Shown: in pieces, positions 7,781 through 16,176 of the stretch
How the letters are laid out: every line of letters starts with the position of its first letter
Position numbering within the stretch: position 1 is the stretch's first letter
From: DASRAU01 sp035638075
GTDB lineage: Bacteria > Acidobacteriota > Polarisedimenticolia > Gp22-AA2
Direction of reading: 5' to 3'
NCBI GenBank assembly: GCA_035638075.1
Contig: DASRAU010000036.1
Location: 167,738 to 231,737, forward strand
Length of the DNA: 64,000 nucleotides
Made by a program: the position numbers and the translations under genes
The notes under the pieces: model-generated
Seen by the model: the letters and a program-made list of their open reading frames with translations, nothing else
Databases searched by the model: none
Told to the model about the DNA's origin: nothing

Positions 7781-10208
7781 TCACTCGCTTCGCAGCGCGA
7801 CCGAAGGATCGACCCCCAGCGCCCGCTTCGCGGGCACGAACGATGCCGCCAGGCTGAGCGCGCCGAAGACCAGGGCGGCGAGGCCGTAGGTGAGCGGGTC
7901 GGCGGCGTCCACGCCGAACAGCAGGGATGAGAGGACCTGCGTCGCCGCGAGCGCGAGCACGAGCCCGGCCAGCAGGCCGCTCGCCGTCATGGTCGCCGCC
8001 TGTCGCAGCACCAGGCCCAGCACGTCGCGCGGCGCTGCTCCCAGCGCCATGCGGATGCCGAACTCCCGCGTCCGCCGCGCCACCGTGTACGCCGTCACGC
8101 CGTAGACCCCCAGGCAGGCGATGAGCAGCGCGACCAGGCCCAGCGCGCCTGCGAACCCTCCCGCCAGGCGCTGCGGCAGGAGAGCGATGGTCGAGAGCTC
8201 GCTCAAGGTGCCGGTGCTGACCACCGGGAGATTCGGATTCATCCCGGAGACGATGGCGCGGACCGCTGGAATCACGCTCGGGCCGGACGTCCGCACCAGA
8301 AGCGACACCCGCGGGATGTAGGCCTGGGCGTAGGGCAGGGAGACGAACGGGGTCGGGTCTTCGCCGAGCGAGACGTACCGGCCCGTGCGCTCGATCCCGA
8401 CGATCTCCACCGCCCGCGGCCCCTCGTCGGTCATCCGGAAGAAGCGGCGGCCGATGGCCTCCTGCCCCGGGAAGAGACTGGCGGCGGCGGCCTCGTTGAC
8501 AATGGCGACGTCGGTCCGTCCCAGGACATCGTCGGCGGTGAAGTCACGGCCGCGCACCAGCGGTTTCCGCAAGGTCGAGAAGTAGCGGGGCTCGACGAGA
8601 TTCCAGTCCTCGAGGTGGATCCTCTCCTCCTGCGTCTTGCCCTCGGCCCAGATGCTGCCGAAGCCGACGCGCGATCCGTCGAGCGGCAGATCGATGGCGG
8701 CCGACACCGATTCCACCCCGGGGAGGGCCTCGACCCGTGCGATCACCTGCCGCAGGAAGGCGGGACCGGTGACCTCGTCGTGCCGCGCCAGCGACAGGTC
8801 GAGACCGACGACCTCGACGTTCTTCGCGTCGAACCCGGGATCGATCGAGCCGGCGCGCCCGAGTGCGCGGCCGAAGAGTCCCGCGACGACGATGAGCAGC
8901 ACGGAGCCGGCGACCTGGGCCGCCACCATCACCTGCCGCAGCCGGAGACGGCCGAAGCCGGTGTCGCCGTCGAGCTTGAGGGTCTCCACCAGGCGCGGCT
9001 TCGAGGCCTGCAGGGCGGGGACCAGGCCGGTCGCGAGCGCGGTCAGGCAGGTCACGCCGAGGCCGAAGAACAGGATGCGGGTGTTCACCGGCAGCGACAG
9101 GGCCAGAGGGACCGGCAGGCTGGGGAGGAGCGCGAGGAGCAGGTCCGTCGCCCAGCGCGCGAGCAGGAAGCCCGCGCCGCCGCCGAGGAACGCGAGGACA
9201 GCCGATTCGGTGAGCAGTAGCCGGACCAGGTGCGACCGCCGTGCGCCGAGCGCCAGGCGGACCCCGGTCTCCTTTCGCCGCGCCACCGCGCGCGCCAGCA
9301 TCATCCCCGCGATGTTGATGGAGGCGACGAGCAGGACGAGCCCGACGATCGCCCCGAGGAGCGCCATGAACGCGGCCACCGGGCCGCTGAACTCGCCCGG
9401 GACGGGAGTCGCGCGCATCAGCCTCCAGCCCACGCCCTGGTTGGTGTCCGGATGCTCCTTCTCGAGGCGCGCGGCGATGAGGTCGATCTCCGCCTGCGCC
9501 TGGCCGAGGCCGACGCCCTGGGCGAGCCGCCCTCCCAGCATGAGCCAGGAGCCGCCGCGCGGCGGAGGCCACGAGCTGCCCGGCTGGATCTCGGTGATCA
9601 TCGTCAGCGGTGCCCAGAGCTCCGGGCTCAGGAGCGTGGTGCCGCGGAAACCGGCCGGGGCGACGCCGAGGACGGTGAACGGCGCGCCGTTGAGGACGAT
9701 GCGCCGGCCGGCGATCGCGGGGTCGGCGGCGAAACGCCGCCGCCACAGGCGGTCGCTCAGGACCGCGACGGGGGAGGCGCCTGGTGCTTTGTCATCGGCC
9801 GGCGTGAGGAGCCGACCCACCTGAGGGCGCACACCCAGCACCTGGAAATAGTTGCCGCTGACGAGCGTCGCGTAGACCCGCTCCGCCCCGTTGTCTCCCC
9901 CCCAGCGCCACCGACGTGGGGTCGAGGCGGGCGCCGTAGACGCCGCTCAGGGTCGTCGCCCGCTGCGCCAGGTCCTGGAAGTCGGGGTACGAGCTGTTGT
10001 CGAACTCGCGCCCCTCCCGCGTCCGCCCGATGTCGACGACGCGCGCGGGGTCGGCCACCCCGTCCGCCGCGCGGAAGAGGAGCGCGTCCGCGAGGGTGAA
10101 GACCGTCGTCGTCGCCCCGATGCCGATGGCGAGCGACAGGACCGCGGTCGCGGTGAACAGGGGACTCCGGAAGAGCAGCCGGCAGGCGTACCTCAGGTCG
10201 TTGAGCAT
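7781..10208 (-). pseudogene. MacB/FtsX-type ADOP permease, split by a -/+1 frameshift
   Basis: Two adjacent frames together encode one complete permease of about 808 residues. The N-terminal part (10208 to about 9900) has the first helix and start of the MacB-like periplasmic core (MLNDLRYACRLLFRSPLFT); the C-terminal part (frame open from about 9900 down to 7781) carries the rest of the core and two FtsX domains, each with a periplasmic domain. The join is a run of seven G on the coding strand (9897-9903 on + as C7): with six G the frame reads through as VALGGDNGAERVYATL. The family is the Acidobacterial duplicated orphan permease type, which lacks its own ATPase and probably exports peptides or lipids or senses membrane stress. 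It may be a sequencing error, a recent mutation, or phase variation. It is the last gene of the long minus-strand run. Confidence 0.85.
9897..9903 (-). repeat. G7 homopolymer at the permease frameshift
   Basis: Seven consecutive C on + (G on the coding strand). Removing one base restores a single open frame across the permease gene. No other homopolymer this long sits inside a recognised gene with a frame break in this window. Confidence 0.85.
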
Positions 10209-10256
10209 GGACGGCGATACGGCAGGAGAAGCGCCCCGGTTCCCCGCCGTGAAAGG

Positions 10257-11624
10257 CTAGGAGGGGCGGAACACCTTCGGGACGGGCATGCGGGAACGAA
10301 TCGCCTCCAGGGCCTCGAGCGTGACGCGCTCCCTGCCCTCCTTGCGGCAGGAGTCCTCGACGGCGCGCGTCACCATGCCGCGGACGAAGGCGGGAATCCG
10401 CTTCATCCGCTCCCGGGCGTCGTCGTCCCAGGCGATCGCGGCCGCCTTCCCGGGCTCGGCGTCCTCGATTGAGCCGCGCGCAGCGATGCCGGGGCCGTAG
10501 ACCACCTCCGGGCCGCGCAGGAGCGGCGAGTCCTTGAACGTACCCGGCTCGTGCGTGCACAGCGCATCCTCGGCCATGACGTCGCCGCTCGCACCGTAAG
10601 CGCGGGCGCGGCAGCCACCGCACAGGGACTTCAGCTCGCAGGCGCCGCAGCGGCCGCCGAGATCGTCGCGGTGGCGCAGGCGCGTGAACACCGGCGACTC
10701 GTTCCACAGGTCGGCCAGTCGCGCCGTCCTGAGATTGCCGGCGAACTGCGGCAGGTACGGGCACGGCGTCACATCGCCGTTCGGCCGGATGCCGAAATAG
10801 TGCGTCCCGGCCGGGCAGCCGCCGGCTCCTCCCGAATAGACCTTGAGGAACGGCGAACCGGCCGTCGTCGCGACCTCTCCCGCCTCGAACGCCGTCCGGA
10901 TGAAATGCGGCGCGCACTTGGCGTTGACCAGCATGCGGCCGGAGTAGTCGCGCTGCATCCGGGCCAGCGAGCGCAGCACCTCGTCGTACTCGGCGGGGGA
11001 GATGTTGGAGACGAACTGGCCGCGCCCCGTGGGCACGAGGAAGTAGAGGTTCCAGACGCGCGCCTGCAGGCGGTCGCAGGCGAAAGCGGCGATCGCCTCG
11101 AGCTCGCCGAGGTTGTGCTTCCCGACCGTCGTCTGCACCAGGAACGGGAGCCCCTCGTCGCGCAGCACCTCGGCGCCGGTGACGGTGTTCTGCCAGGCGC
11201 CGCGCACGGCGCGGAAGCGGTCGTGCCGCTCCGCCTCGAGCGCGTCGAGGGACAGGGCGACGCCCCGCCCTCCCGCCTCCTTGAGGAGCCGCGCCACGTT
11301 GGCGGTCACCTTCACGCCGTTGGTGCCGACGACCGGCCACAGGCCGCGCTCGGCGCAGCGCCGCACGATCGGCAGGATGTCGCGGCGCAGCAGCGGCTCG
11401 CCCCCCGTGAGGATCGTCAGGCACTCGGGGGCGAAGGCGGCGATCTCGTCGACGACCCGGAAGCAGTCTTCGGTGGACAGCTCGCTGCGGTCGGAGAACT
11501 CCTCGCTTCTGACGAGCGGGTTGGGACCGGCGTCGAGGTAGCAGTGCTCGCAGGCGAGATTGCAGCGATACGTCAGGTTCCACGAGACGACGTACGGACG
11601 ATCGAAGGTCGCGTCCGGGTTCAC
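10257..11624 (-). CDS. Radical SAM/SPASM protein (AhbD/NirJ-like) with C-terminal PCP_red domain
   Basis: A 455-residue protein. The radical SAM cluster motif is Cys21, Cys25 and Cys28 (CNLACEHC), followed by the TGGEPLL motif. The middle has the YFLVPTGRG segment seen in heme-modifying enzymes such as AhbD and NirJ. A SPASM-type region (about residues 275-375) has the cysteines for auxiliary [4Fe-4S] clusters (CPAGTHYFG, CPYLP, CGAC, CGGC). Residues about 396-447 are a PCP_red domain (WDDDARERMKRIPAFVR). AhbD and NirJ remove or oxidise porphyrin propionates; a similar heme or tetrapyrrole reaction is inferred here, not shown, and peptide modification is the alternative. The start is GTG, one base after the upstream gene's stop. 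Confidence 0.85.
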   Translation of the reverse strand: MNPDATFDRPYVVSWNLTYRCNLACEHCYLDAGPNPLVRSEEFSDRSELSTEDCFRVVDEIAAFAPECLTILTGGEPLLRRDILPIVRRCAERGLWPVVGTNGVKVTANVARLLKEAGGRGVALSLDALEAERHDRFRAVRGAWQNTVTGAEVLRDEGLPFLVQTTVGKHNLGELEAIAAFACDRLQARVWNLYFLVPTGRGQFVSNISPAEYDEVLRSLARMQRDYSGRMLVNAKCAPHFIRTAFEAGEVATTAGSPFLKVYSGGAGGCPAGTHYFGIRPNGDVTPCPYLPQFAGNLRTARLADLWNESPVFTRLRHRDDLGGRCGACELKSLCGGCRARAYGASGDVMAEDALCTHEPGTFKDSPLLRGPEVVYGPGIAARGSIEDAEPGKAAAIAWDDDARERMKRIPAFVRGMVTRAVEDSCRKEGRERVTLEALEAIRSRMPVPKVFRPS

Positions 11625-11625
11625 G

Positions 11626-12147
11626 CTACATCCCGAAGAAATCGCGCGCCTCGTCGAGCACCTTCTCGTCCACGGCTGGGTAGCCGCGCTCGCGCGCGAA
11701 CTGCTCGATGCCGGTGCGCGCCATCGGCCGCACGAAGGAGGGGATGGACTCGAGCCGCGCCGTGGCCGCGTCGGTCCACGGCACGGGCGCCGTCGCGGCG
11801 CCGTTCGTGCCCGCCGCCGCGCCGTCTTTCGCCGACTCGCTGAGCCCCGGGATCATCCCCGCGAACGGACATTTGCCGCCCGAGGACTTCGCTTCCTCAG
11901 CCGCGCCGGAGGGAACGATCCCCGCCGCCGCGGCCGCGAGGGAATCCGGTCCGCCGGGAGGATTGGCCTCGGGGCCGATGCGCACGCCGAGCGACTGCAC
12001 CATCTGCGTCTCGAACGGGTTCGTCAGCATCGCCATCTCGTAGCCGCACTCGGGGCAGGCGTAGCGCACCGAGAGGGACCCGCGGTCGGGGGGCGCCACC
12101 TCCGCCAGCTTCATCGGCTGATCGCACGGCACGCACAGGAACTTCAT
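11626..12147 (-). CDS. Zinc-ribbon protein with C-terminal PCP_red domain
   Basis: A 173-residue soluble protein. The N-terminus has two cysteine pairs (Cys5/Cys8 and Cys31/Cys34 in CPECG), a zinc- or iron-binding ribbon. An Ala/Gly-rich linker contains a short KCPFAGM motif. Residues about 121-170 are a PCP_red domain (PWTDAATARLESIPSFVRPM), the short helical domain found at the end of BchB/ChlB. The start ATG overlaps the stop of the Mrp-like ATPase gene (ATGA), and the radical SAM gene follows after one base, so the three are translationally linked. It may be an adaptor or carrier for the other two; no homolog of known function comes to mind. Confidence 0.75.
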   Translation of the reverse strand: MKFLCVPCDQPMKLAEVAPPDRGSLSVRYACPECGYEMAMLTNPFETQMVQSLGVRIGPEANPPGGPDSLAAAAAGIVPSGAAEEAKSSGGKCPFAGMIPGLSESAKDGAAAGTNGAATAPVPWTDAATARLESIPSFVRPMARTGIEQFARERGYPAVDEKVLDEARDFFGM

Positions 12148-13046
12148 CGCGGACGTTCCTCCTCGAAGAGACCCATCAGGACGCGCGCGGTCGCCTGGAG
12201 CGCGCCGTAGGACGGCAGGTCGGGCCGCTCGGTCACCGGGATGCCGGCATCGCAGAGGCGCGCCAGCTCCGGGTCGAAGGGCACCGTGCCGAGGACCGGC
12301 ACATCGCCGAGCGCGGCGCCGCCCTCGCTGCGGCTTTCGCTTCCCGTGCGGAACAGCGGCTGGACGCTGTGGCAGCCGGAGCAGGCATAGCCGTGCATGT
12401 TCTCGACGGTGCCGGCGATCGGGCGACCGGCGCTGCGCAGCGCGGCGATCGAGCGGGTCACGACCCCGCGGGCCAGCTCGGACGGGATGCTGATGAGCAC
12501 GAACGAGGCGCGCGGGCCGAGCAGATCGGCGAACTGCACCACGCGCTCGGCCCCGGGCGGCAGGTCCACGAACAACGCGTCGAGCCGGCCCCACTCCGCC
12601 CGCTCCAGCACCTCGGACAGAAGCGTGAACTCGCGCGTCGCGCGCCAGGTGTGCGAGGCGCCGCGGCTGACCGTCTCGAACTCGACCGCCTCGGTCTCCG
12701 GCACCAGCGACCCGAGCGAGAAGACGCCGAAGCCGCCGCGCGCCCGCGGCAGCGCCAGCCGACCATCCGCCGCCGGCAGCGGCACCGTCCCGGCCACCCC
12801 GGCGAGGCGCGCCTGCGACGGACCGTTGAGGTCCGCGTCGAGCAGCGCGACCTCCCACCCGGCAGCGCGGCACAGCGCGGCGAGGTGGAACGTGAGGGTG
12901 CTCTTGCCGACGCCACCCTTCCCCGAGCCGACGGCGACGAGGTGCCGCACCTGCGCGAGGTTGGCGGTGATGCGCCCCTCCAGCTCGAGGACCTGCTGGA
13001 GGACGTTCGAGCCGCCGTCACCGGCGATGTCGTGGTAACCCTTCAT
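12144..13046 (-). CDS. Mrp/ApbC-type P-loop ATPase, probable Fe-S carrier
   Basis: A 300-residue ATPase of the Mrp/NBP35/MinD superfamily. The deviant Walker A motif GKGGVGKST is at residues 42-50, DADLNGPSQARL follows as switch I, and the DLPPGA motif is near residue 161. The C-terminal CxxC pair (Cys222, Cys225 in CSGCH) is the Fe-S-binding pair of Mrp proteins. These proteins carry and insert [4Fe-4S] clusters. Its position upstream of a multi-cluster radical SAM enzyme, and downstream of an ActB with four Fe-S clusters, suggests cluster delivery to one of them. The N-terminal 35 residues are a short helical extension in place of the usual DUF59 domain. Confidence 0.85.
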   Translation of the reverse strand: MKGYHDIAGDGGSNVLQQVLELEGRITANLAQVRHLVAVGSGKGGVGKSTLTFHLAALCRAAGWEVALLDADLNGPSQARLAGVAGTVPLPAADGRLALPRARGGFGVFSLGSLVPETEAVEFETVSRGASHTWRATREFTLLSEVLERAEWGRLDALFVDLPPGAERVVQFADLLGPRASFVLISIPSELARGVVTRSIAALRSAGRPIAGTVENMHGYACSGCHSVQPLFRTGSESRSEGGAALGDVPVLGTVPFDPELARLCDAGIPVTERPDLPSYGALQATARVLMGLFEEERPR

Positions 13047-13107
13047 TGATGGCCTCGCGGAGCCGATAGCCTACAACGGAATGCCGCCACCCCGGCCGTG
13101 ACGCCCG

Positions 13108-13974
13108 TCACGCCGGCCGGGCGACGGCCGTCATCCGAAGGAACCGGCCGGCAGGCTGGAACCCGAGCCCCCGCAGGCTGGCCGCCGCCGGCTCGTCGGG
13201 CAGCGCGCGGGGGAAGAGCCAGCGGCCCGGATGCCCGGCGAGCAGCCGGCCGAGCAGCCGATCCATGACCGGGCCGGCCTCCGGGCCGGAACCCTGCAAC
13301 AGGAGGATCCGCCCCTCAGCCCCCCCGTCCGGCCCCCATATATAAAGGATGGCGCCGAGGAGGCGTTCATCGCGCACCAGGGCGGTTCCTGACAGCCGGT
13401 CCCCCAGGGCCAGAAGGGTCGGGGTCGCCCGCTCCCAGGCGGGGCCCGGCGAGCCCTCTCGGAGTGACCCGTTTGCCAGCAGGTCGGCCGCCGTCACGGG
13501 GATGAACAGATCCCCCGGCGAAGCATCGGGCGCCGGGGCAGGCCCGGGGAAGCGGACCCAGTCGGTCAGGGTCTGCTCTTGCTCGTACCCGCAGGCCTGA
13601 AGGAGTGCGAGCGCGGCTTCGGCTTCCGCGGGCGCTTCGACCACGAGCCGCGGCGGCCCGAGGATGGCGAGCTTGCTGCTGATCGACGTCAGGAGGTGCC
13701 GGCCGTGCCCGCGACGCAGGTGCGCCGGGTGGACGGCGAAGCTCTGGAGGAGCGTCTCGCGCGCGCGCTTGCAGCCGAACAGGTACCCGACCGGCTCCTC
13801 ACCCTCGTACGCGATGAGACACGAGCTGCACCAGAGCTGCCGGTCGCGCACCAGCCCCTTGAACTCGGCGAGGGTCAGAGGCGGCTCGCCGGGATGGTGC
13901 GGCAGCCGGCAGTGGTTGTGCGCCTCCACCAGCCGACCCATGTCGTCGGTGCGGCAGAAGCGATAGGCGGTCAT
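13108..13974 (-). CDS. Tandem GNAT-fold acetyltransferase
   Basis: A 288-residue protein with two GNAT-like halves. The first (about residues 3-160) keeps the acetyl-CoA motif A (FAVHPAHLRRGHGRHLL). The second (about 165-285) has a similar strand order (TALVRDERLLGAILYIW and a terminal LRGLGFQPAG) but no clear acetyl-CoA loop, so it may be degenerate. The substrate is unknown; acetylation of a small molecule or a protein is possible. It starts 28 bases after the stress-protein gene and ends 61 bases before the Mrp gene, on the same strand, so it is probably part of the same transcript. Confidence 0.75.
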   Translation of the reverse strand: MTAYRFCRTDDMGRLVEAHNHCRLPHHPGEPPLTLAEFKGLVRDRQLWCSSCLIAYEGEEPVGYLFGCKRARETLLQSFAVHPAHLRRGHGRHLLTSISSKLAILGPPRLVVEAPAEAEAALALLQACGYEQEQTLTDWVRFPGPAPAPDASPGDLFIPVTAADLLANGSLREGSPGPAWERATPTLLALGDRLSGTALVRDERLLGAILYIWGPDGGAEGRILLLQGSGPEAGPVMDRLLGRLLAGHPGRWLFPRALPDEPAAASLRGLGFQPAGRFLRMTAVARPA

Positions 13975-14002
13975 GGCGGCCCCTCCGGAGAGGGGAGCGC
14001 GG

Positions 14003-16159
14003 TTACGACTTGTCGCCGTTCCCGTTCGGGGACGAAGCGGACAGCGTGCGGACCTCGTTCAGGTACCCGCGCGCGCCGGCCTGGGACGACGGAGACATCG
14101 GTGCCGTCGGCGTCGACTCGGAGCCCTGGCCGACGCTGACCGGGCCGGCCTTGGCCGCGTTGGGCGTCGCGCCGGGGCGCTGGTAGGTCGAGATCATCTC
14201 GGCCATCATCTGCTTGCCGATCTCGATCCCGCCCTCGACGACCGCGAGGTCGATGGTGGCAACCCCGCGCTCTTTCGCGAGCCCCTCGATGCGCTCCTGG
14301 GTCATGTTGCGCATGAAGCCGGCCGGGACGCGGAACACCCGCTCGATCGCCTCGGGCGTCCAGGCATAGACCGACACCAGCGGGTTCTTGTTGCCGTCGC
14401 GCGCCACGATCTTCTTCTCTTCCGGGAGCGCCGTGTGACCGTTCCCGGATCCGTTGCCGACCGTGGCGGCACCGTTGCCGGCGAGCGCCTTCGCAATCGC
14501 GTCGGGCAGCGCGGCGTGATCGGTCTCCTTCGCCGCCTCGGGCGGCAGCTTCGCCGGCACCACGAGCGGCACGCCGGTCTCCTCCTCGATGAGAGCCTTG
14601 GTGAACTCGAGCGTCACGACGTCGAGCTTGCGCATGCGGGCGCCCTTCTCGACGCGCGCCTTGGTGCGGCGGCGCTGGTAGGCGTCTTTCACCGACCACA
14701 GGGCGCGCTTGGCATCCTCGCTCCAGCGGAGCTTGCGGCCGTCGTAGGTGACCTCCTCCGACAGGCCGCCCTCGACGGCGGCGATCTTCTCCACCATCTC
14801 GGGGGAGATGACCTCGAACTCGACGCCGCCGCAGACGGTGCACTTCGCCGGGGCCGCGTCGGTCGCCGACACGCCGCAGCCCTTGCACATCGACACCGAC
14901 TGGGTGCGGGCGCGCTCGAGCGCCACGGCCTCCGCCAGCGCCTGGGTGGCGAGCGAGGTGTCCTTCGGCATGAAGCGGTCCATGGCCTCGTCGATGACCG
15001 CGTTGGTGACGACGCTGTGGCCCTTCTCGAGCGCGATGCGGAGCACGCCCATGCGGGCGACACCGCGCACCTGCTCGGGCACGCGCTTCATGCGGTTCTC
15101 GGCCTCGGGCGTCCAGCGGACGCTCTCCTCGGCCTTGACGTCGAGGCGCGGAATCTCCTTGCGCGTGGTCAGCAGCACGTCGCACGGCGCCAGGCGCAGG
15201 AGGTTCTCGGTGTTGCTGCCGAGACCGGTCTCCTCCGGGTCGCTGTGGATGCCGATGCGGCCGAGCACGAGCACGTACGGGTCGGTCTTGCGCACGTGGT
15301 CGAGGATCTTCTGGTACGCCTTGCCGTCGAGGAGGGTCTTCTTCACCTCGACCCCCGCCTCGCGCGCCATCGTCTCCGCCACCTCGAGGTGCGACTGGTA
15401 GATGGTGGCGAGCCCGGTGTCGATGATCTCCTCGTGCAGCTGGTTCTGCTCCTCGAAGCGGAAGACCTTCGCCGCCTTCTCGGTGAGCACGCCGACGATG
15501 CCGTTGAAGACCTTGTAGTGCAGGTAGGGATCGTAGACCGCGATGATCTCCAGCTTCTTGCCGAGCTTCTGCGTCAGCTCGATGCCGGTCATCAGCGCGC
15601 CGAAGGACTGCGGCGACCCGTCGATGCCGACGAGGACGGTCTCCTGCGCCGCCACGGACCCGTTCTCCGGCACCCGCTTCACCACCCAGACGTCCCGGTC
15701 GGAGGCGCGGGCGACCCGCTCGCACACCGAACCCAGCACCGAGTCACGCACCCGTCCGAGGCCGAGGGCCCCGAGCACCACCAGGTCGTACTCCGAACCC
15801 TTGATGTCCTTGAGGATCTCGACGTGGTGCTTGCCGTCCATCATGCGCGGCGTGAAGCCGAGTCCTGCGCCGGCGCACTTCTTCGACATCTGGTCGAGGT
15901 AGGAGTCGGAGATCAGCCGCAGCCCCATGGTGATCAGGCTGTCGTGGATCTTGCGCTGCCGCTCCAGCTCGACTTCCTCGATGTACTCCTCCGGCAGCGT
16001 GTACTCCATCTGGCGGAAGCGGTAGTCGTGCATGCTCGCGGCGTAGACGTGGGAGCCTGTGAGCGAAGCGCCGAAGGCGCGGCCGAGCGTAATACCGCAG
16101 TCGATGGCGCGGTCGGAATGCTCGGAATTGTCGACGGGCACGTAGATGCGCTGGTACAT
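14003..16159 (-). CDS. Double universal stress protein with three PCP_red domains and a zinc ribbon
   Basis: A 718-residue multidomain cytoplasmic protein that I do not recognise as a known architecture. Residues 1-162 and about 173-333 are two universal stress protein (UspA) domains; the second keeps part of the nucleotide loop (GLGSNTENLLR). PCP_red-like domains follow at about 348-396 (VRWTPEAENRMKRVPEQVR), 478-525 (more diverged) and 599-645 (YAWTPEAIERVFRVPAGFM). A zinc ribbon lies between the first two (Cys425, Cys428, Cys440, Cys443), and the tail is Gly/Asn/Ser-rich. ATG 16159 has GGAGG seven bases upstream (16163-16167 on +). It starts 17 bases after the cytochrome gene before it. 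A role in sensing or handling tetrapyrroles or stress for the adjacent respiratory complex is inference. Confidence 0.8.
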   Translation of the reverse strand: MYQRIYVPVDNSEHSDRAIDCGITLGRAFGASLTGSHVYAASMHDYRFRQMEYTLPEEYIEEVELERQRKIHDSLITMGLRLISDSYLDQMSKKCAGAGLGFTPRMMDGKHHVEILKDIKGSEYDLVVLGALGLGRVRDSVLGSVCERVARASDRDVWVVKRVPENGSVAAQETVLVGIDGSPQSFGALMTGIELTQKLGKKLEIIAVYDPYLHYKVFNGIVGVLTEKAAKVFRFEEQNQLHEEIIDTGLATIYQSHLEVAETMAREAGVEVKKTLLDGKAYQKILDHVRKTDPYVLVLGRIGIHSDPEETGLGSNTENLLRLAPCDVLLTTRKEIPRLDVKAEESVRWTPEAENRMKRVPEQVRGVARMGVLRIALEKGHSVVTNAVIDEAMDRFMPKDTSLATQALAEAVALERARTQSVSMCKGCGVSATDAAPAKCTVCGGVEFEVISPEMVEKIAAVEGGLSEEVTYDGRKLRWSEDAKRALWSVKDAYQRRRTKARVEKGARMRKLDVVTLEFTKALIEEETGVPLVVPAKLPPEAAKETDHAALPDAIAKALAGNGAATVGNGSGNGHTALPEEKKIVARDGNKNPLVSVYAWTPEAIERVFRVPAGFMRNMTQERIEGLAKERGVATIDLAVVEGGIEIGKQMMAEMISTYQRPGATPNAAKAGPVSVGQGSESTPTAPMSPSSQAGARGYLNEVRTLSASSPNGNGDKS

Positions 16160-16176
16160 GAATCCTCCACTCCCGA

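Noticed and set aside
12350..12400. CSGCH in the Mrp ATPase as a heme c site
   Set aside because: The protein is a cytoplasmic P-loop ATPase without a signal peptide; the CxxC pair is the known Fe-S site of the family.
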